A DNA stretch of 59,191 nt from an uncultured Pseudomonadota bacterium (GCA_949295085.1 CASFJS010000017.1:1-59191); one strand, 5' to 3'; numbered from the stretch's first letter, positions 7,851-16,918 are shown. The notes: a model not told the origin generated them from the sequence alone. Program-made: numbers and translations.

Positions 7851-9167
7851 TTATTTTATGCCGGCGGCAAGGGTTTTAACACAATTAATAAAGTCTTCGC
7901 CGCGCTCCATAAAGTTTTTGTAATAACCGAAACTCGGCGCCGTCGGCGAGAACAAAACCAGCGTGCCGCCGGCTTTTTGCAATTCTTTATAAGCGACGTT
8001 GACGGCTTCTTGCAAGCTCTCGGCCTCAATCAATTTAAAATCCGGCCGGCGGACATATTTTCTGATACTTTCGGCAATCTGGTGGCCGCATTGGAACAGC
8101 GTTACCGCCACCTTAACCTTGGGGTTGGCCTCGATGAATTTGGCGTAGTCGGTATAGTCCTGTTTGTTTTCAATTCCGCCGGAGATAATCGCCATGTTAT
8201 CGTCAAAGCTCTGCATACCGCCGATGGCCGCTTCCGGCGCGGTGGAAATACTGTCATTGATGAACAGGATATTGCCGACGCGGCCGATTTTTTGCAGGCG
8301 GTGCGGCAGCGGCTCAAACGACGGCAAAAAGCTCAACGCCCGCCGCCAGTCCAGTCCCAGATAGTCCAAAACCGTCATAACGCCGGCCAGATTGGTCATA
8401 TTATGGTTGCCGCTTACTTTCAACGTGTCGATGTTGCAGACCGGCTCGTTTTGATAATAGAGCTCTTTGCCGGCGGCGTGAAAGCCCTCCTCTTTTTGGT
8501 AAAACATACGGTGCGGCAAATCCGACGTATAGCGCATCAGCTCGGCGTTTTCGGCGTTAACCACCGCCATACCGGCCCCGGCGGCCAGGTGCACTTTGTC
8601 GCGGCAATAGCCCTCATGCCCGCCGTGCCAGTCGGTATGCACCGAAAACAGATTGGTAAACATAACCACATCGGGCGAGTTTTCCAGATCAGCCGCCTGA
8701 TAACTCGAAAATTCGCCGATAACGTAATCGTTATCCTCGTCAATCAGCTCTATCAGCGCTTTGCCGATGTTGCCGCCGAGGGCTACTTTCAACCCCAGCC
8801 CTTGCATCATATGATACATCATGCTGACGCTGGTTGATTTGCCCTTGGAGCCGGTAATGCCGATAACTTTGGTCTGCGGGTGGTTGGCTTTCATCTCGGC
8901 CAAAAACAGGTTGGTGCTGGAGGTTATGGCAAGCCCCTGCTCCTTTAAGCGCAGAAACTCCGGCTTATAAATGCTCACCCCCGGAGAGCGCACCAGAACA
9001 TCGGCTCGGGCAGCCAGTTCATTGAGCCGCGCGATACCGTCGTCATCGTTATAGGTCCAGATATTGCGGCCGAGCCGGTGCTTTTCAAGATAATCTTTGA
9101 CGGCACGACCCTCGGTGCCCAACCCCCAGATAATAATGTTTTTATCGACCAAGTCCTTAACCAGCAT
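7851..9167 (-). CDS. murD: UDP-N-acetylmuramoyl-L-alanine--glutamate ligase (MurD family, divergent)
   Basis: About 438 residues, the size of MurD, the cytoplasmic ligase adding glutamate to UDP-MurNAc-Ala. Visible: Rossmann-like start NIIIWGLGTEG, P-loop GITGSKGKST, GGNIGKAL, the lysine of HEGYCRDKVHL (normally carbamylated), SGNHNMTN, and the C-terminal domain. Two substrate regions differ from textbook MurD: NDSISTAPEAA replaces the usual NDSKATN, and FSPTAPSFGYYKNF replaces LSPACASFDQF. These recall MurD2-type L-glutamate ligases, so specificity is uncertain. I prefer the ATG at 9167 (AAGGAG 12 nt upstream, family-like start) over the ATG at 9194. It overlaps the MscS gene end. Confidence 0.9.
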   Translation of the reverse strand: MLVKDLVDKNIIIWGLGTEGRAVKDYLEKHRLGRNIWTYNDDDGIARLNELAARADVLVRSPGVSIYKPEFLRLKEQGLAITSSTNLFLAEMKANHPQTKVIGITGSKGKSTSVSMMYHMMQGLGLKVALGGNIGKALIELIDEDNDYVIGEFSSYQAADLENSPDVVMFTNLFSVHTDWHGGHEGYCRDKVHLAAGAGMAVVNAENAELMRYTSDLPHRMFYQKEEGFHAAGKELYYQNEPVCNIDTLKVSGNHNMTNLAGVMTVLDYLGLDWRRALSFLPSFEPLPHRLQKIGRVGNILFINDSISTAPEAAIGGMQSFDDNMAIISGGIENKQDYTDYAKFIEANPKVKVAVTLFQCGHQIAESIRKYVRRPDFKLIEAESLQEAVNVAYKELQKAGGTLVLFSPTAPSFGYYKNFMERGEDFINCVKTLAAGIK

Positions 9168-11577
9168 TTTTCTTCTTTGCTCCTTTTTTGGCATAGAATT
9201 GTCCCTCGGTTTCCTGCGCCACGGTCGAGCCCTGATGGATAACCATCTGACGGAACGGAATTTCTATGCCCTCTTCAATAAAGCGGCGGTTGATGATATA
9301 GCGAATATCGCTCGGCGCCGTCCAGCCGTTCCAGATATCGGTAACATAAAAACGCAGCTCAAAATCCAGACTGCTCTCGCCAAAGTCCTGAAACAGAACG
9401 TACGGCGCCATTTTTTTGGATACTTTCGGGTGGGCAGCGGCGCATTCTAACAAAATGTTTTTAACTTTTTCGACATCGGTGCCGTAAGCAACGCCGACTT
9501 TAACCGAATAACGCACCCAGTTGTCCTCATGCGTTAAGTTGGTAACCGAGTTGGAAAGAACGGTCGAGTTCGGAATAATCACGCTGTGGCGGTTGAAGGT
9601 TTCAATTTCGGTCGAGCGGATATTAATCTGCTTAACCTTGCCCTCCTCGCCATTGATAACCACCCAGTCGCCGACCTTGACCGGACGCTCAAACAGCATA
9701 ACAATGCCCGACATAAAGTTGTTGACAATATCCTGCAAGCCCAAGCCGACACCAACCGACAAGGCGCCGGCGATCAGGGCGATGTTGGTTAAGTTGCCGC
9801 CCATCACGGCGATGGATAAGATACCGGCCAGCACATAGCCGATATAGGCAAAACCCGAAGCCAGCGAATGTTTGGTGCCGGCGTCGATGTTGGTTTTTTC
9901 CAGCAGGCGGAACTCTATGCGGTAGCGGACGAACTTGATAATCCATAAGCAGAGCAAAAAGACCACAATGCCCCAGAAAACCGAAATTAACGAGATTTCG
10001 ATACCGCCGATCATAAAGCCTGAAACCGCCTTGTAGACCGCGCCCTTAAGCACATCAAACGGCACGCCCCACAACAAAAGCAATGCGCCGAGCAACAATA
10101 AAATCAATATCGGCTCGGCGATAATACCGAACCAAAAATCAAGCTTGCGCAAAAAGCGGCGTCTGACACGGAAAGTCCTGACCCAAAGCCCCATCAGCAA
10201 AACATGCTGAACGACATCGTATATCAACCGCCGCAAAATGCTGAACACGGCAATCACAATCGCCGAGAGAATCGAGTTGTTGATGATAAACGACGCCAAA
10301 CGCGGATAGCCAAAAACCGACAAGACAATAATTGCCAAAGCAAAAAAGCTTATCAGCATACCGATACGAAAAGCCTGTCCTTCGCTTTCGTCTTCTTCCG
10401 TATCGTCCGTGTCGTCTTCTTCCGGAACGGCCTGATCGGAAGTAAAATAAATATGGGCAATCAGCACCACGCAAAAGGCCTTGATGACCGATGATATGGC
10501 CACCAGATACGACAACAAGTCAAACGAGTATTTGCCAACCGCAACGATATGCTGCAAAAAAGACATAATGCCGACCAGAGCAATGGTCAGATAAATGGCG
10601 CGGGTCAACCGGCGGGCTTTGTCGGTGGGCATATTAATCAGCCGCCATTTTTCATTGTACGGCGTAAAAACCACGCGGCAGGTGGCGCGGCCGATGATAA
10701 TATAGAGCAGATAATACAACGCACCGACCAAAACCGCACCGAAAAAGCCGCTGCTCAAGATACCGGCAACCAATATCCAGTACAGGCAGAAACCGATGAT
10801 GGCGGTCGGGATAATGCCATAGGCGCACCACACGGCAAAGGCGGCTATAATCTTGCGCCCCAGACGCGGCGCCTCAATATCCACACGGTAGCCCCAGCGG
10901 CGAATAACAAAACGCCGCAGCCACAGCCCCAAAAAGCTGATGAAAGCAATAACAACAATCATCAAAATCACATTGTTGCGGACGTCAATTTTCTGCTCGG
11001 CCGTCAACTCGGCATAGCGGACAAACGGCGATTTGACAATATCCATACCAAACGAAAAAAGCTCGCTGCCGGCTTTGAAAAAGACTGCCGGATTAACCAA
11101 AGCGCCCTCATATACCAACAGATTGCCCCATAAGGCCTGATTGCGGATATCAAATATCCGCAGGCTGATTTCATCAATCTTGGCGATTAAAATTTCAATC
11201 TCGGACAAGCGCGTTCGCTCATCGGCCAGCTCACGGTTGTACTCCTTGCGCTTTTGCGAGATAATTTTTGCTTCCGGCAGATTGTCGTTGACCTCACCCA
11301 AAGATTCTATCCTCTTTTCGGTGCGGCTGATTTCGTTGTCGGCATCTTTGCGGCAGGAATCAAGTTTTGCCGCGGTTTCGTTAAGATAAGACAACTCCGC
11401 GACCATGGCGTCGATATCCGGTTTTTTGGCGGTGGTCAGTTTTTCTATCCGGTTTAAGCGCGCCGAAACCTCGCTGTAGCTCAAACCGTTGCCGAGGTTA
11501 TCCAGCGGCGACGCCGCAGCCGGACACAGCGGCAGCCCGAACAACGCCAAAAATAAAAACGCAAGCCATTTTTTCAT
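9157..11577 (-). CDS. Large MscS-family mechanosensitive channel (DUF3772/MscK-like)
   Basis: 806 residues. A signal peptide (MKKWLAFLFLALFGLPLCPAAA) is followed by a periplasmic coiled-coil-rich region (about 30-150: repeated heptad-like RIEKL/ETAAKL/TEKRIESL), then about ten membrane segments. The MscS pore and beta domain follow near residues 620-790 (VGVGLGLQDIVNNFMSGIVMLFERP, given here only as start GLGLQDIVNN and end LFERPVKVGDWV; then NIRSTEIETFN and PNSTVLSN). An acidic cytoplasmic loop EEDDTDDTEEDESEG sits near 390. Channels of this class open on membrane tension and release solutes during hypo-osmotic shock. It overlaps both neighbours by a few bases, in an operon with an Asd-like protein and MurD. 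Confidence 0.93.
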   Translation of the reverse strand: MKKWLAFLFLALFGLPLCPAAASPLDNLGNGLSYSEVSARLNRIEKLTTAKKPDIDAMVAELSYLNETAAKLDSCRKDADNEISRTEKRIESLGEVNDNLPEAKIISQKRKEYNRELADERTRLSEIEILIAKIDEISLRIFDIRNQALWGNLLVYEGALVNPAVFFKAGSELFSFGMDIVKSPFVRYAELTAEQKIDVRNNVILMIVVIAFISFLGLWLRRFVIRRWGYRVDIEAPRLGRKIIAAFAVWCAYGIIPTAIIGFCLYWILVAGILSSGFFGAVLVGALYYLLYIIIGRATCRVVFTPYNEKWRLINMPTDKARRLTRAIYLTIALVGIMSFLQHIVAVGKYSFDLLSYLVAISSVIKAFCVVLIAHIYFTSDQAVPEEDDTDDTEEDESEGQAFRIGMLISFFALAIIVLSVFGYPRLASFIINNSILSAIVIAVFSILRRLIYDVVQHVLLMGLWVRTFRVRRRFLRKLDFWFGIIAEPILILLLLGALLLLWGVPFDVLKGAVYKAVSGFMIGGIEISLISVFWGIVVFLLCLWIIKFVRYRIEFRLLEKTNIDAGTKHSLASGFAYIGYVLAGILSIAVMGGNLTNIALIAGALSVGVGLGLQDIVNNFMSGIVMLFERPVKVGDWVVINGEEGKVKQINIRSTEIETFNRHSVIIPNSTVLSNSVTNLTHEDNWVRYSVKVGVAYGTDVEKVKNILLECAAAHPKVSKKMAPYVLFQDFGESSLDFELRFYVTDIWNGWTAPSDIRYIINRRFIEEGIEIPFRQMVIHQGSTVAQETEGQFYAKKGAKKKNAG

Positions 11578-12581
11578 TGCTTATCCTTTTTTAAAAACTG
11601 TTTTACCAAAGCCAGAATATTTTGCGCGGCAATACGCGCGGCATCGCCGGCAATCCACAGGCTGATGCCGTTATCGACCGTCATGTCCTGACGAACGCGG
11701 CCGACAAAAATGCTGCCCTCACCCTGAGCGTCGGTCAAAGAGGCATAGCCGCCGTCTTCCTGACGGTCGACCACCAGAACGCCTTTGGCTTTTTTGATGT
11801 CTTCACGGGCTATGGCGGCGTCAATCTCGTCAAAAGTTTCGACATTGACATATTGACCAATCCCGACAAAAGCCGGCACAACGGCACAATTGGCGTGGAT
11901 TTTGACATCGCCGCCCAAGACCTGCCGGCCGTGCGAATCATACAGCCATTCGGCCAAAGTCTCTTCGCCGATAAACGAACCGGCCTGCGGAATCACATTA
12001 AAGGCCAGAGTTTTATGAAACAAGCCGTTGTCTGTCGTCACGGTGTCGTTCATCAAAATACGGCGGGTGGCGTTATAAAGCTCGCTCATACCGTCCTGCC
12101 CCTCGGTATCGGCGGCGATAAAAGCCGTCAGGCGGATGCTTTTAATCCGGTATTTGGTCGTCAGACCGGCCAAAGCGCCCAAAAGCTGCACCACCGGCGG
12201 CTGCGGCACATTGATAATGCCTTTGCGGGCGGCGGCAAGCGACGCATCGTTAACCCCGCCGACAATCATCGGAATATCGGCCTCACCCTCAAGCGCCATC
12301 GTCGCATTAATGACTTTGGCACCGGCGGCGGCAGCCTTTGGCGCATAATGCGCGGCGGCGCGCTCGTCGGCGGTGAATATCACGGCGGCAAAGTCCTCGG
12401 GGCGCAAATCCGCCAAGGGCAAAACCGGCAGCTCGTCATCGCCGAAAGAAACCTTCGGCCGGCCGACGGGTTTGTCGACAAAAACGGCAACATCATTCGC
12501 GGCAAAACCGCGCAAGGCCAAAAGCGCCAACAAATTTTGGGCTAACGCATTATGATATCCGACAAGGGCATATTGGGGCAT
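11574..12581 (-). CDS. Aspartate-semialdehyde dehydrogenase-like protein lacking the catalytic Cys
   Basis: 335 residues with the Asd fold throughout: N-terminal dinucleotide region ALVGYHNALAQNLL, the middle LYNATRR (cf. VYNATSG) and the C-terminal FVGRVRQDMTVDNGISLWIAGD, close to the Asd consensus. However, where Asd has N-C-S/T with the catalytic cysteine, this protein reads GIINVPQPPVVQ, and where the catalytic histidine of GHSE is expected it reads VGIGQYVNVE. It therefore should not reduce aspartyl phosphate. USG-1 of enterobacteria is a known Cys-less relative of unknown role. The start lies 14 nt after AAAAAATG-type leader; translation ends overlapping the MscS start by 4 bp. A structural or regulatory role is inference. 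Confidence 0.85.
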   Translation of the reverse strand: MPQYALVGYHNALAQNLLALLALRGFAANDVAVFVDKPVGRPKVSFGDDELPVLPLADLRPEDFAAVIFTADERAAAHYAPKAAAAGAKVINATMALEGEADIPMIVGGVNDASLAAARKGIINVPQPPVVQLLGALAGLTTKYRIKSIRLTAFIAADTEGQDGMSELYNATRRILMNDTVTTDNGLFHKTLAFNVIPQAGSFIGEETLAEWLYDSHGRQVLGGDVKIHANCAVVPAFVGIGQYVNVETFDEIDAAIAREDIKKAKGVLVVDRQEDGGYASLTDAQGEGSIFVGRVRQDMTVDNGISLWIAGDAARIAAQNILALVKQFLKKDKQ

Positions 12582-12875
12582 TTTTTATCTTCTGTTCAAT
12601 CTCAAAAAAAACAAACTCAGGTTATTTATAACATCTTTTTTGGCCAGACCAAGAATTTTTTGCAAAAAATCCGCCGTTTATATGTTGACACATTTGGACA
12701 AAAATGATATATTGTTCCTGTTTTAAGATGATTGTAACTATTATTGTTAAGGAATTTGGCTTCTTTTTGCGTTATGCGGGAAAATGCCGGGTTGTTTGAC
12801 AATAGCGGTTGCGGTTGTTTTGAGGCTCTTGTACGAAACGCGTGCAAGATTTTTACAAATTTAATTTTTTTTATT
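12582..12875. other. Divergent intergenic region, 294 bp
   Basis: AT-rich region between the minus-strand Asd-like operon and the plus-strand helical-repeat gene. It should carry promoters for both. A longer reading frame for the plus gene begins at 12744, but its first 44 codons look non-coding. I see no strong hairpin or RNA gene. Confidence 0.5.
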
Positions 12876-14318
12876 ATGACACACAAAACTTTTTCGGAAA
12901 CATGTGTTTCCGCCGTTTCCCCTGTCGTCAAAATTTTTTCGGCATGGGCTATCAAGTACACCAGAAAGGATAACCGGTACGCCGAATATTTTCTTCTCTC
13001 GCACAAAAGAGAGATGAAGCTGCTCAGCAAGGCACCGGACCGGAATTTCCGCCGGATGGCTGAGCACCTCTGGCGGCCGGAAACAAGGATCCAATGCCTG
13101 AAAGACGGCAGGCTCTGGGAGCTGTTTATCGACGACCTCCAGAACAGCACGGAGTTCCAGGCCGCTTTCCTCACCGGAAACAGAGAGGAACAGGAGCGCG
13201 CCGTGGCCTGCAAAAGCTACACGCTCTCAGACAGAGAGCTGGTAGTGGTTTGCAACAGCCAATCCTGTTTTATCCGCGAGCTGCTCCAGAAGCAGCCGGC
13301 CAGCTTCACCGAAAAAACGGTGAGCCGGATGAACGAGGAGGCTAAGACCTTCTTGTTTACCCTTATCGTCTCCGGCAAGAGGATTGACATCCTCAGCCGG
13401 TTGGACACCCTCCTCTGGGATGCCCGCTCCGCGCAGGTTAAAGAACTGCAGTGGCGCGGCAAAGAGGGGCTGGCGCTGCTGATGGCAGATAAGGCTTATC
13501 GCCCCAACCTTTCGGCCGAACAGCTGGTCGAACTGCCGGAGTTTGAACTCTGGGCAACTCAGGCTGATCCGCTGGTGGTCGCCGACAAAATGGTTGACTA
13601 CTGGCAGCAAAGCTACCAGTCCGAAAGGCTGATGAAGCTGGCCAACCGGCTGGTGGAATACGGCCGCAAGGACGCCATTAACAAGGCGCAGCAGATTGCC
13701 GCCCTGCCCAACCAGGGCATTGCTCTGGTATCGCAGTTCATCAAGGCCGGCATTGCCTGCCCGCGGTTTTTCAAATTGCTGCGGGTTAACGACCTGGCCG
13801 GACTGCTTGAGCGGAACCTCAGGCTCTGTTGCGCGCATGGATGCGTCAACCAGATACCTGAGGCGGAACTCCGCGAGTTGCCCGAGGCTCTTAGAGAGCA
13901 GGCGTTGATTGCGCTGGCTTACGAAGGCGCTCTGCCGCAGCGGTTGTTCGATGAGGTAGCACCTGAGCTTAAGACAAAGCTCTTTGATATTATCGAAGAG
14001 AATGCTCAGGTTGAGTGGTTCCGGCCACTGGTTGAGCGCAAGCCGGAAGGCAATGTTGTCGGCACGCTCAAGAGCCTGCACCGCATCAGCGGCCGGGTTC
14101 AGGATATGTCGCTGGGAAGCTCTGTATGGGCTGAGGTTTTTGCCTCGGAGGGCTTTTATGATGGCGAGCACGTCATCAAGCTCCTGCAGAGCAAAAACTA
14201 TCAGGCTATTCTGAAATTGGTTCAGAAACAGGGCCTGACCAAGGAGCAGTATACCGCCATGCTCTTTGGACCGCTGAGTGCTCAGGCACCGCAGTTTGAA
14301 GCCTATGTAAAAAAATAA
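12876..14318 (+). CDS. Unknown helical-repeat protein
   Basis: About 480 residues from the ATG at 12876 (MTHKTFSETC...). No membrane segment. The sequence is a chain of amphipathic helix pairs of 25-30 residues, for example LSDRELVVVCNSQSCFIREL, LSAEQLVELPEFELWATQA and LPEALREQALIALAYEG, so an alpha-solenoid is likely. Codon use is richer in G/C at third positions than in its neighbours, which may mean separate ancestry. No Shine-Dalgarno sequence precedes the ATG; the leader is a T/A-rich tract (AATTTAATTTTTTTTATT), as for the repeat protein at 5254-6564. The frame can be extended back to 12744 but I do not trust that part. Function not recognised. Confidence 0.75.
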   Translation: MTHKTFSETCVSAVSPVVKIFSAWAIKYTRKDNRYAEYFLLSHKREMKLLSKAPDRNFRRMAEHLWRPETRIQCLKDGRLWELFIDDLQNSTEFQAAFLTGNREEQERAVACKSYTLSDRELVVVCNSQSCFIRELLQKQPASFTEKTVSRMNEEAKTFLFTLIVSGKRIDILSRLDTLLWDARSAQVKELQWRGKEGLALLMADKAYRPNLSAEQLVELPEFELWATQADPLVVADKMVDYWQQSYQSERLMKLANRLVEYGRKDAINKAQQIAALPNQGIALVSQFIKAGIACPRFFKLLRVNDLAGLLERNLRLCCAHGCVNQIPEAELRELPEALREQALIALAYEGALPQRLFDEVAPELKTKLFDIIEENAQVEWFRPLVERKPEGNVVGTLKSLHRISGRVQDMSLGSSVWAEVFASEGFYDGEHVIKLLQSKNYQAILKLVQKQGLTKEQYTAMLFGPLSAQAPQFEAYVKK

Positions 14319-14326
14319 TCTGTTTT

Positions 14327-14366
14327 CTCCCCTGCCTTGTGAAAGGCCAAGGGGAGTTTTTGTTTT
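14327..14366 (+). terminator. Terminator of the helical-repeat gene
   Basis: CTCCCCT...AGGGGAG stem with an inner CCTT/AAGG pairing, then TTTTTGTTTT. It lies 8 bp after the stop codon. Confidence 0.85.
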
Positions 14367-14395
14367 AAAAAACTTAAAGTTTTGCCATAAGTTGC

Positions 14396-14425
14396 TTGAC
14401 ATAAACACCAAAATGGCTTTAACTT
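14396..14425 (+). promoter_or_regulatory. Likely sigma70-type promoter of hisS
   Basis: TTGACA at 14396-14401 with TAACTT at 14420-14425 (18-bp spacer), about 40 bp before the hisS start. The -35 box is perfect; the -10 is weak. Confidence 0.5.
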
Positions 14426-14463
14426 TAGGCTTGTCTGATCAATTTTTAACGGAGATATGAGTA

Positions 14464-15768
14464 ATGACCGCACGCACGTTACAAGGATTTATGGAACTTT
14501 TGCCGCAGGAGCAAATTGTGTTCAACCACATGAAAGACGTCATTGCCCATACCTACGAATTATTCGGATTTGCGCCGCTTGATACGCCGGTGTTGGAACT
14601 GGCGGAAGTTCTGCTCTCAAAATCCGGCGGCGAGACGGAAAAGCAAATTTACGCGTTCAAAAAAGGCGACACCGATCTGGCCATGCGTTTTGACCTGACG
14701 GTGCCGCTGGCCAAATATATCGCGCTTTATAACAATGAGCTGACGTTTCCGTTCAAACGCTACCAAATCGGCAAGGTCTACCGCGGCGAACGCCCGCAAA
14801 AAGGCCGGTTCCGCGAATTTTATCAATGCGATATCGACATTATCGACCGCGATGAGCTGAATATTGTTTATGACGCGGAAGTTCTGGCGGTGATTTACAC
14901 GGTATTCAGCAAGCTGGAGCTGCCGGCTTTTAAAATCTATATCAACAACCGCAAACTTTTGAGCGGCTTTTTGGAGTATCTCGGCATTGCCGACAAAACG
15001 GTTGATGTCTTGCGGCTGGTGGATAAAATCAAAAAAATCCCCGAGGAGGCTTTTTTGGCCGAGCTTGCTGATTTGGGACTGGCGGACAAGGCGCGTGACG
15101 GCCTGCTTGAATTTATCAAAATCAACGGGACAAACGAACAAATTATAGCAAAACTTGAAGATTTTAACATTGGCGACGGCTTGTTTGCCGAGGGGCTTGA
15201 GGAGCTCAAAACCGTTGTGGCGCAAGCGCAAAATCTCGGTCTGCCGGCAGCCAACATCCAGATTGACCTGAGCATTACCCGCGGGCTGGATTATTATACC
15301 GGCACGGTTTATGAGACCTTTTTTGACGAATATCCGCAGTTCGGTTCGGTTTGTTCCGGCGGAAGGTATGATAATTTGTCTTCGGTGTTTACGGACAAGA
15401 AATTCCCCGGCGTCGGCATATCCATCGGACTGACGCGGCTGTTTGACCAGTTGCGCGCCAACAACCTGCTGCCGATTAAGACTCTGACACCCAACAAAGC
15501 GCTGATTATCACGCAAGATGCCGCCTTTACCGAGGCGGCGGTCGCGCTGGCCTCCAAATTGCGGGCGCAGAATATTGCGGTCGACGTGATGTATCGGCAA
15601 TGCAAGTTCAAAAAGAAAATGGAATATGCCAACAAAATCGGCGTGCCGTATCTGGTTATCATCGGCGAGGAAGAAGCCAAAACCAAGCTTTACAGCCTTA
15701 AGGATATGGCTTCCGGCGAGCAAAAGAGCCTTGATGCCGCGGCACTGGCCGATGTTTTGCTAGGTTGA
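14464..15768 (+). CDS. hisS: Histidyl-tRNA synthetase
   Basis: 434 residues. Class II synthetase motifs are visible: motif 1 region FGFAPLDTPVLE, motif 2 KRYQIGKVYRGERPQKGRFREF then CDIDI, histidine-binding ITRGLDYYTGTVYE, and motif 3 region GVGISIGLTRL. The C-terminal anticodon-binding domain spans about 340-434 (ALIITQDAA...MEYANKIGVPYLVIIGEEE). It charges tRNA-His in the cytoplasm. The start is preceded by ACGGAGATATGAGTA. It is monocistronic, with its own promoter. Confidence 0.97.
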   Translation: MTARTLQGFMELLPQEQIVFNHMKDVIAHTYELFGFAPLDTPVLELAEVLLSKSGGETEKQIYAFKKGDTDLAMRFDLTVPLAKYIALYNNELTFPFKRYQIGKVYRGERPQKGRFREFYQCDIDIIDRDELNIVYDAEVLAVIYTVFSKLELPAFKIYINNRKLLSGFLEYLGIADKTVDVLRLVDKIKKIPEEAFLAELADLGLADKARDGLLEFIKINGTNEQIIAKLEDFNIGDGLFAEGLEELKTVVAQAQNLGLPAANIQIDLSITRGLDYYTGTVYETFFDEYPQFGSVCSGGRYDNLSSVFTDKKFPGVGISIGLTRLFDQLRANNLLPIKTLTPNKALIITQDAAFTEAAVALASKLRAQNIAVDVMYRQCKFKKKMEYANKIGVPYLVIIGEEEAKTKLYSLKDMASGEQKSLDAAALADVLLG

Positions 15769-15811
15769 TTTGCGCCCCTTTTTGCTGTTTAAATCCGCTT
15801 TCGTAAAAAAA

Positions 15812-16219
15812 CTATTTATTGCTTTTTGGGGATTTGATTGTTTTTGAATACGCAAAAGCAATCAACAAGCTGGCGGGCAACCCAAAAGACAAAATATTAT
15901 CAACCAATTTAACCGCCGTATCAAAAAAATTATCGTCAGGGGTAAACACAACACCCCAACAAAACAACAATATAATCGTCAATATCCGGCAATACGGAAG
16001 CCAGCCGAATGAGCTGCAATAATACGCCGATTTTGGGTAATTATCTAAAATATATTTTATAAACCGCGGCGTTTTGTTAACAAAAATCAATAGAACGCCT
16101 ACAACGAAAAAAAGCAATAAAATGCTGCTAAAATTGTCAATTTCCGCATAAGCAAAAGGAATGGACAACAACTCATATAATCCGCCGAATAATAATGTTT
16201 CTTTTGAATATAGTTTCAT
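15812..16219 (-). CDS. Small unknown four-helix membrane protein
   Basis: About 135 residues. The frame runs up to 16324, but AAGGA (ending at 16229) stands 9 nt before the ATG at 16219 (MKLYSKETLLFGG), and the longer start would overlap the upstream gene by 77 bp. Four hydrophobic segments are visible: LLFGGLYELLSIPFAYA, SSILLLFFVVGVLLIFV, ILTIILLFCWGVVF and ILSFGLPASLLIAFAY. A basic tail (KTIKSPKSNK) is likely cytoplasmic. It follows the unknown gene at 16248 by 28 bp and is probably co-transcribed with it. A role as a partner or immunity protein for that gene is only a guess. Not recognised. Confidence 0.6.
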   Translation of the reverse strand: MKLYSKETLLFGGLYELLSIPFAYAEIDNFSSILLLFFVVGVLLIFVNKTPRFIKYILDNYPKSAYYCSSFGWLPYCRILTIILLFCWGVVFTPDDNFFDTAVKLVDNILSFGLPASLLIAFAYSKTIKSPKSNK

Positions 16220-16247
16220 TTCATCCATTCCTTTTGTCTTGATCTTA

Positions 16248-16865
16248 TTATCCGTTGTTACCTCTTTTGCAAGTTTCAGCATATGCCGCTTGCATTCGAG
16301 CCAATCCTGCTCCAGCATCTTCAATATATGGATAAGCTTTTTTAATGCCTTTTATCAAAAATTTAGCTTTTGGATCTTTCACAAAATTATTTAATATTTT
16401 CGCTCCGTATTTGGCAATATTTTTATCCACAAATTGATTTCCCGTCGATATCGTATGCGGAACATCTGACATATATTTTAATTCATTGAATTTATTGGCA
16501 AAGCCTCTCATTGAACAATTTCCAATTGGCTGAGCGATCTTTGGCGTCGGTTTGCCGAGAGCGGCATAAAAGCTGTTTTGTGCCTCTGTATCGTTGCCGG
16601 ACAGGCGTTGGCTTAAGTCTTGAACCGGTGCGCCGTTATCATTGCCGACCGTCAAACCGCTCGGTGCGCCGAGCTTGGTTGAGAGATTGTTCATCTCGTC
16701 TAAATCAAAACGTGTTTGCAACTTGTCGCGTAGGCTCATATTGCCGTAATCAATATTATCCGGGTTCGGATATTTGGCCTGCAATGCTTTAAGCCTCTTT
16801 TCCTCGCCCGCTCTTTGTAATTTTTCCAGCTGTTGCCGGAATGCTGTTTTTTCCCCTATTATCAT
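16248..16865 (-). CDS. Unknown soluble protein
   Basis: 205 residues. The N-terminal third is a charged helix (EKLQRAGEEKRLKALQAK). The middle is Asn/Gly/Pro-rich (LTVGNDNGAPVQDLSQRLSG). The last 80 residues hold KFNELKYMSDVPHTISTG, YGAKILNNFVKDPKAKFLIKG and AGAGLARMQAAYAETCKRGN, which could form a small helical domain. There is no signal peptide. AAGGA precedes the ATG, and a plausible promoter lies at 16919-16948. It lies between the repeat block at 17030 and the membrane protein gene downstream. A secreted-toxin-like layout was considered, but no known catalytic motif is visible. Function unknown. Confidence 0.6.
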   Translation of the reverse strand: MIIGEKTAFRQQLEKLQRAGEEKRLKALQAKYPNPDNIDYGNMSLRDKLQTRFDLDEMNNLSTKLGAPSGLTVGNDNGAPVQDLSQRLSGNDTEAQNSFYAALGKPTPKIAQPIGNCSMRGFANKFNELKYMSDVPHTISTGNQFVDKNIAKYGAKILNNFVKDPKAKFLIKGIKKAYPYIEDAGAGLARMQAAYAETCKRGNNG

Positions 16866-16918
16866 CCTTGATATTCCTTTCTGTTCTAAAAAGAGGACAA
16901 AATTATTCCCCGCTTATA

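Noticed and set aside
12744-12875. Extended N-terminus of the helical-repeat protein
   Set aside because: The first 44 codons are AT-rich and unlike the rest, and no ribosome-binding site precedes 12744.
14617-15723. 368-codon minus-strand frame opposite hisS
   Set aside because: Lies wholly antisense to a well-supported hisS; composition is that of a shadow frame. The same applies to 13227-14411 and 7977-8837.
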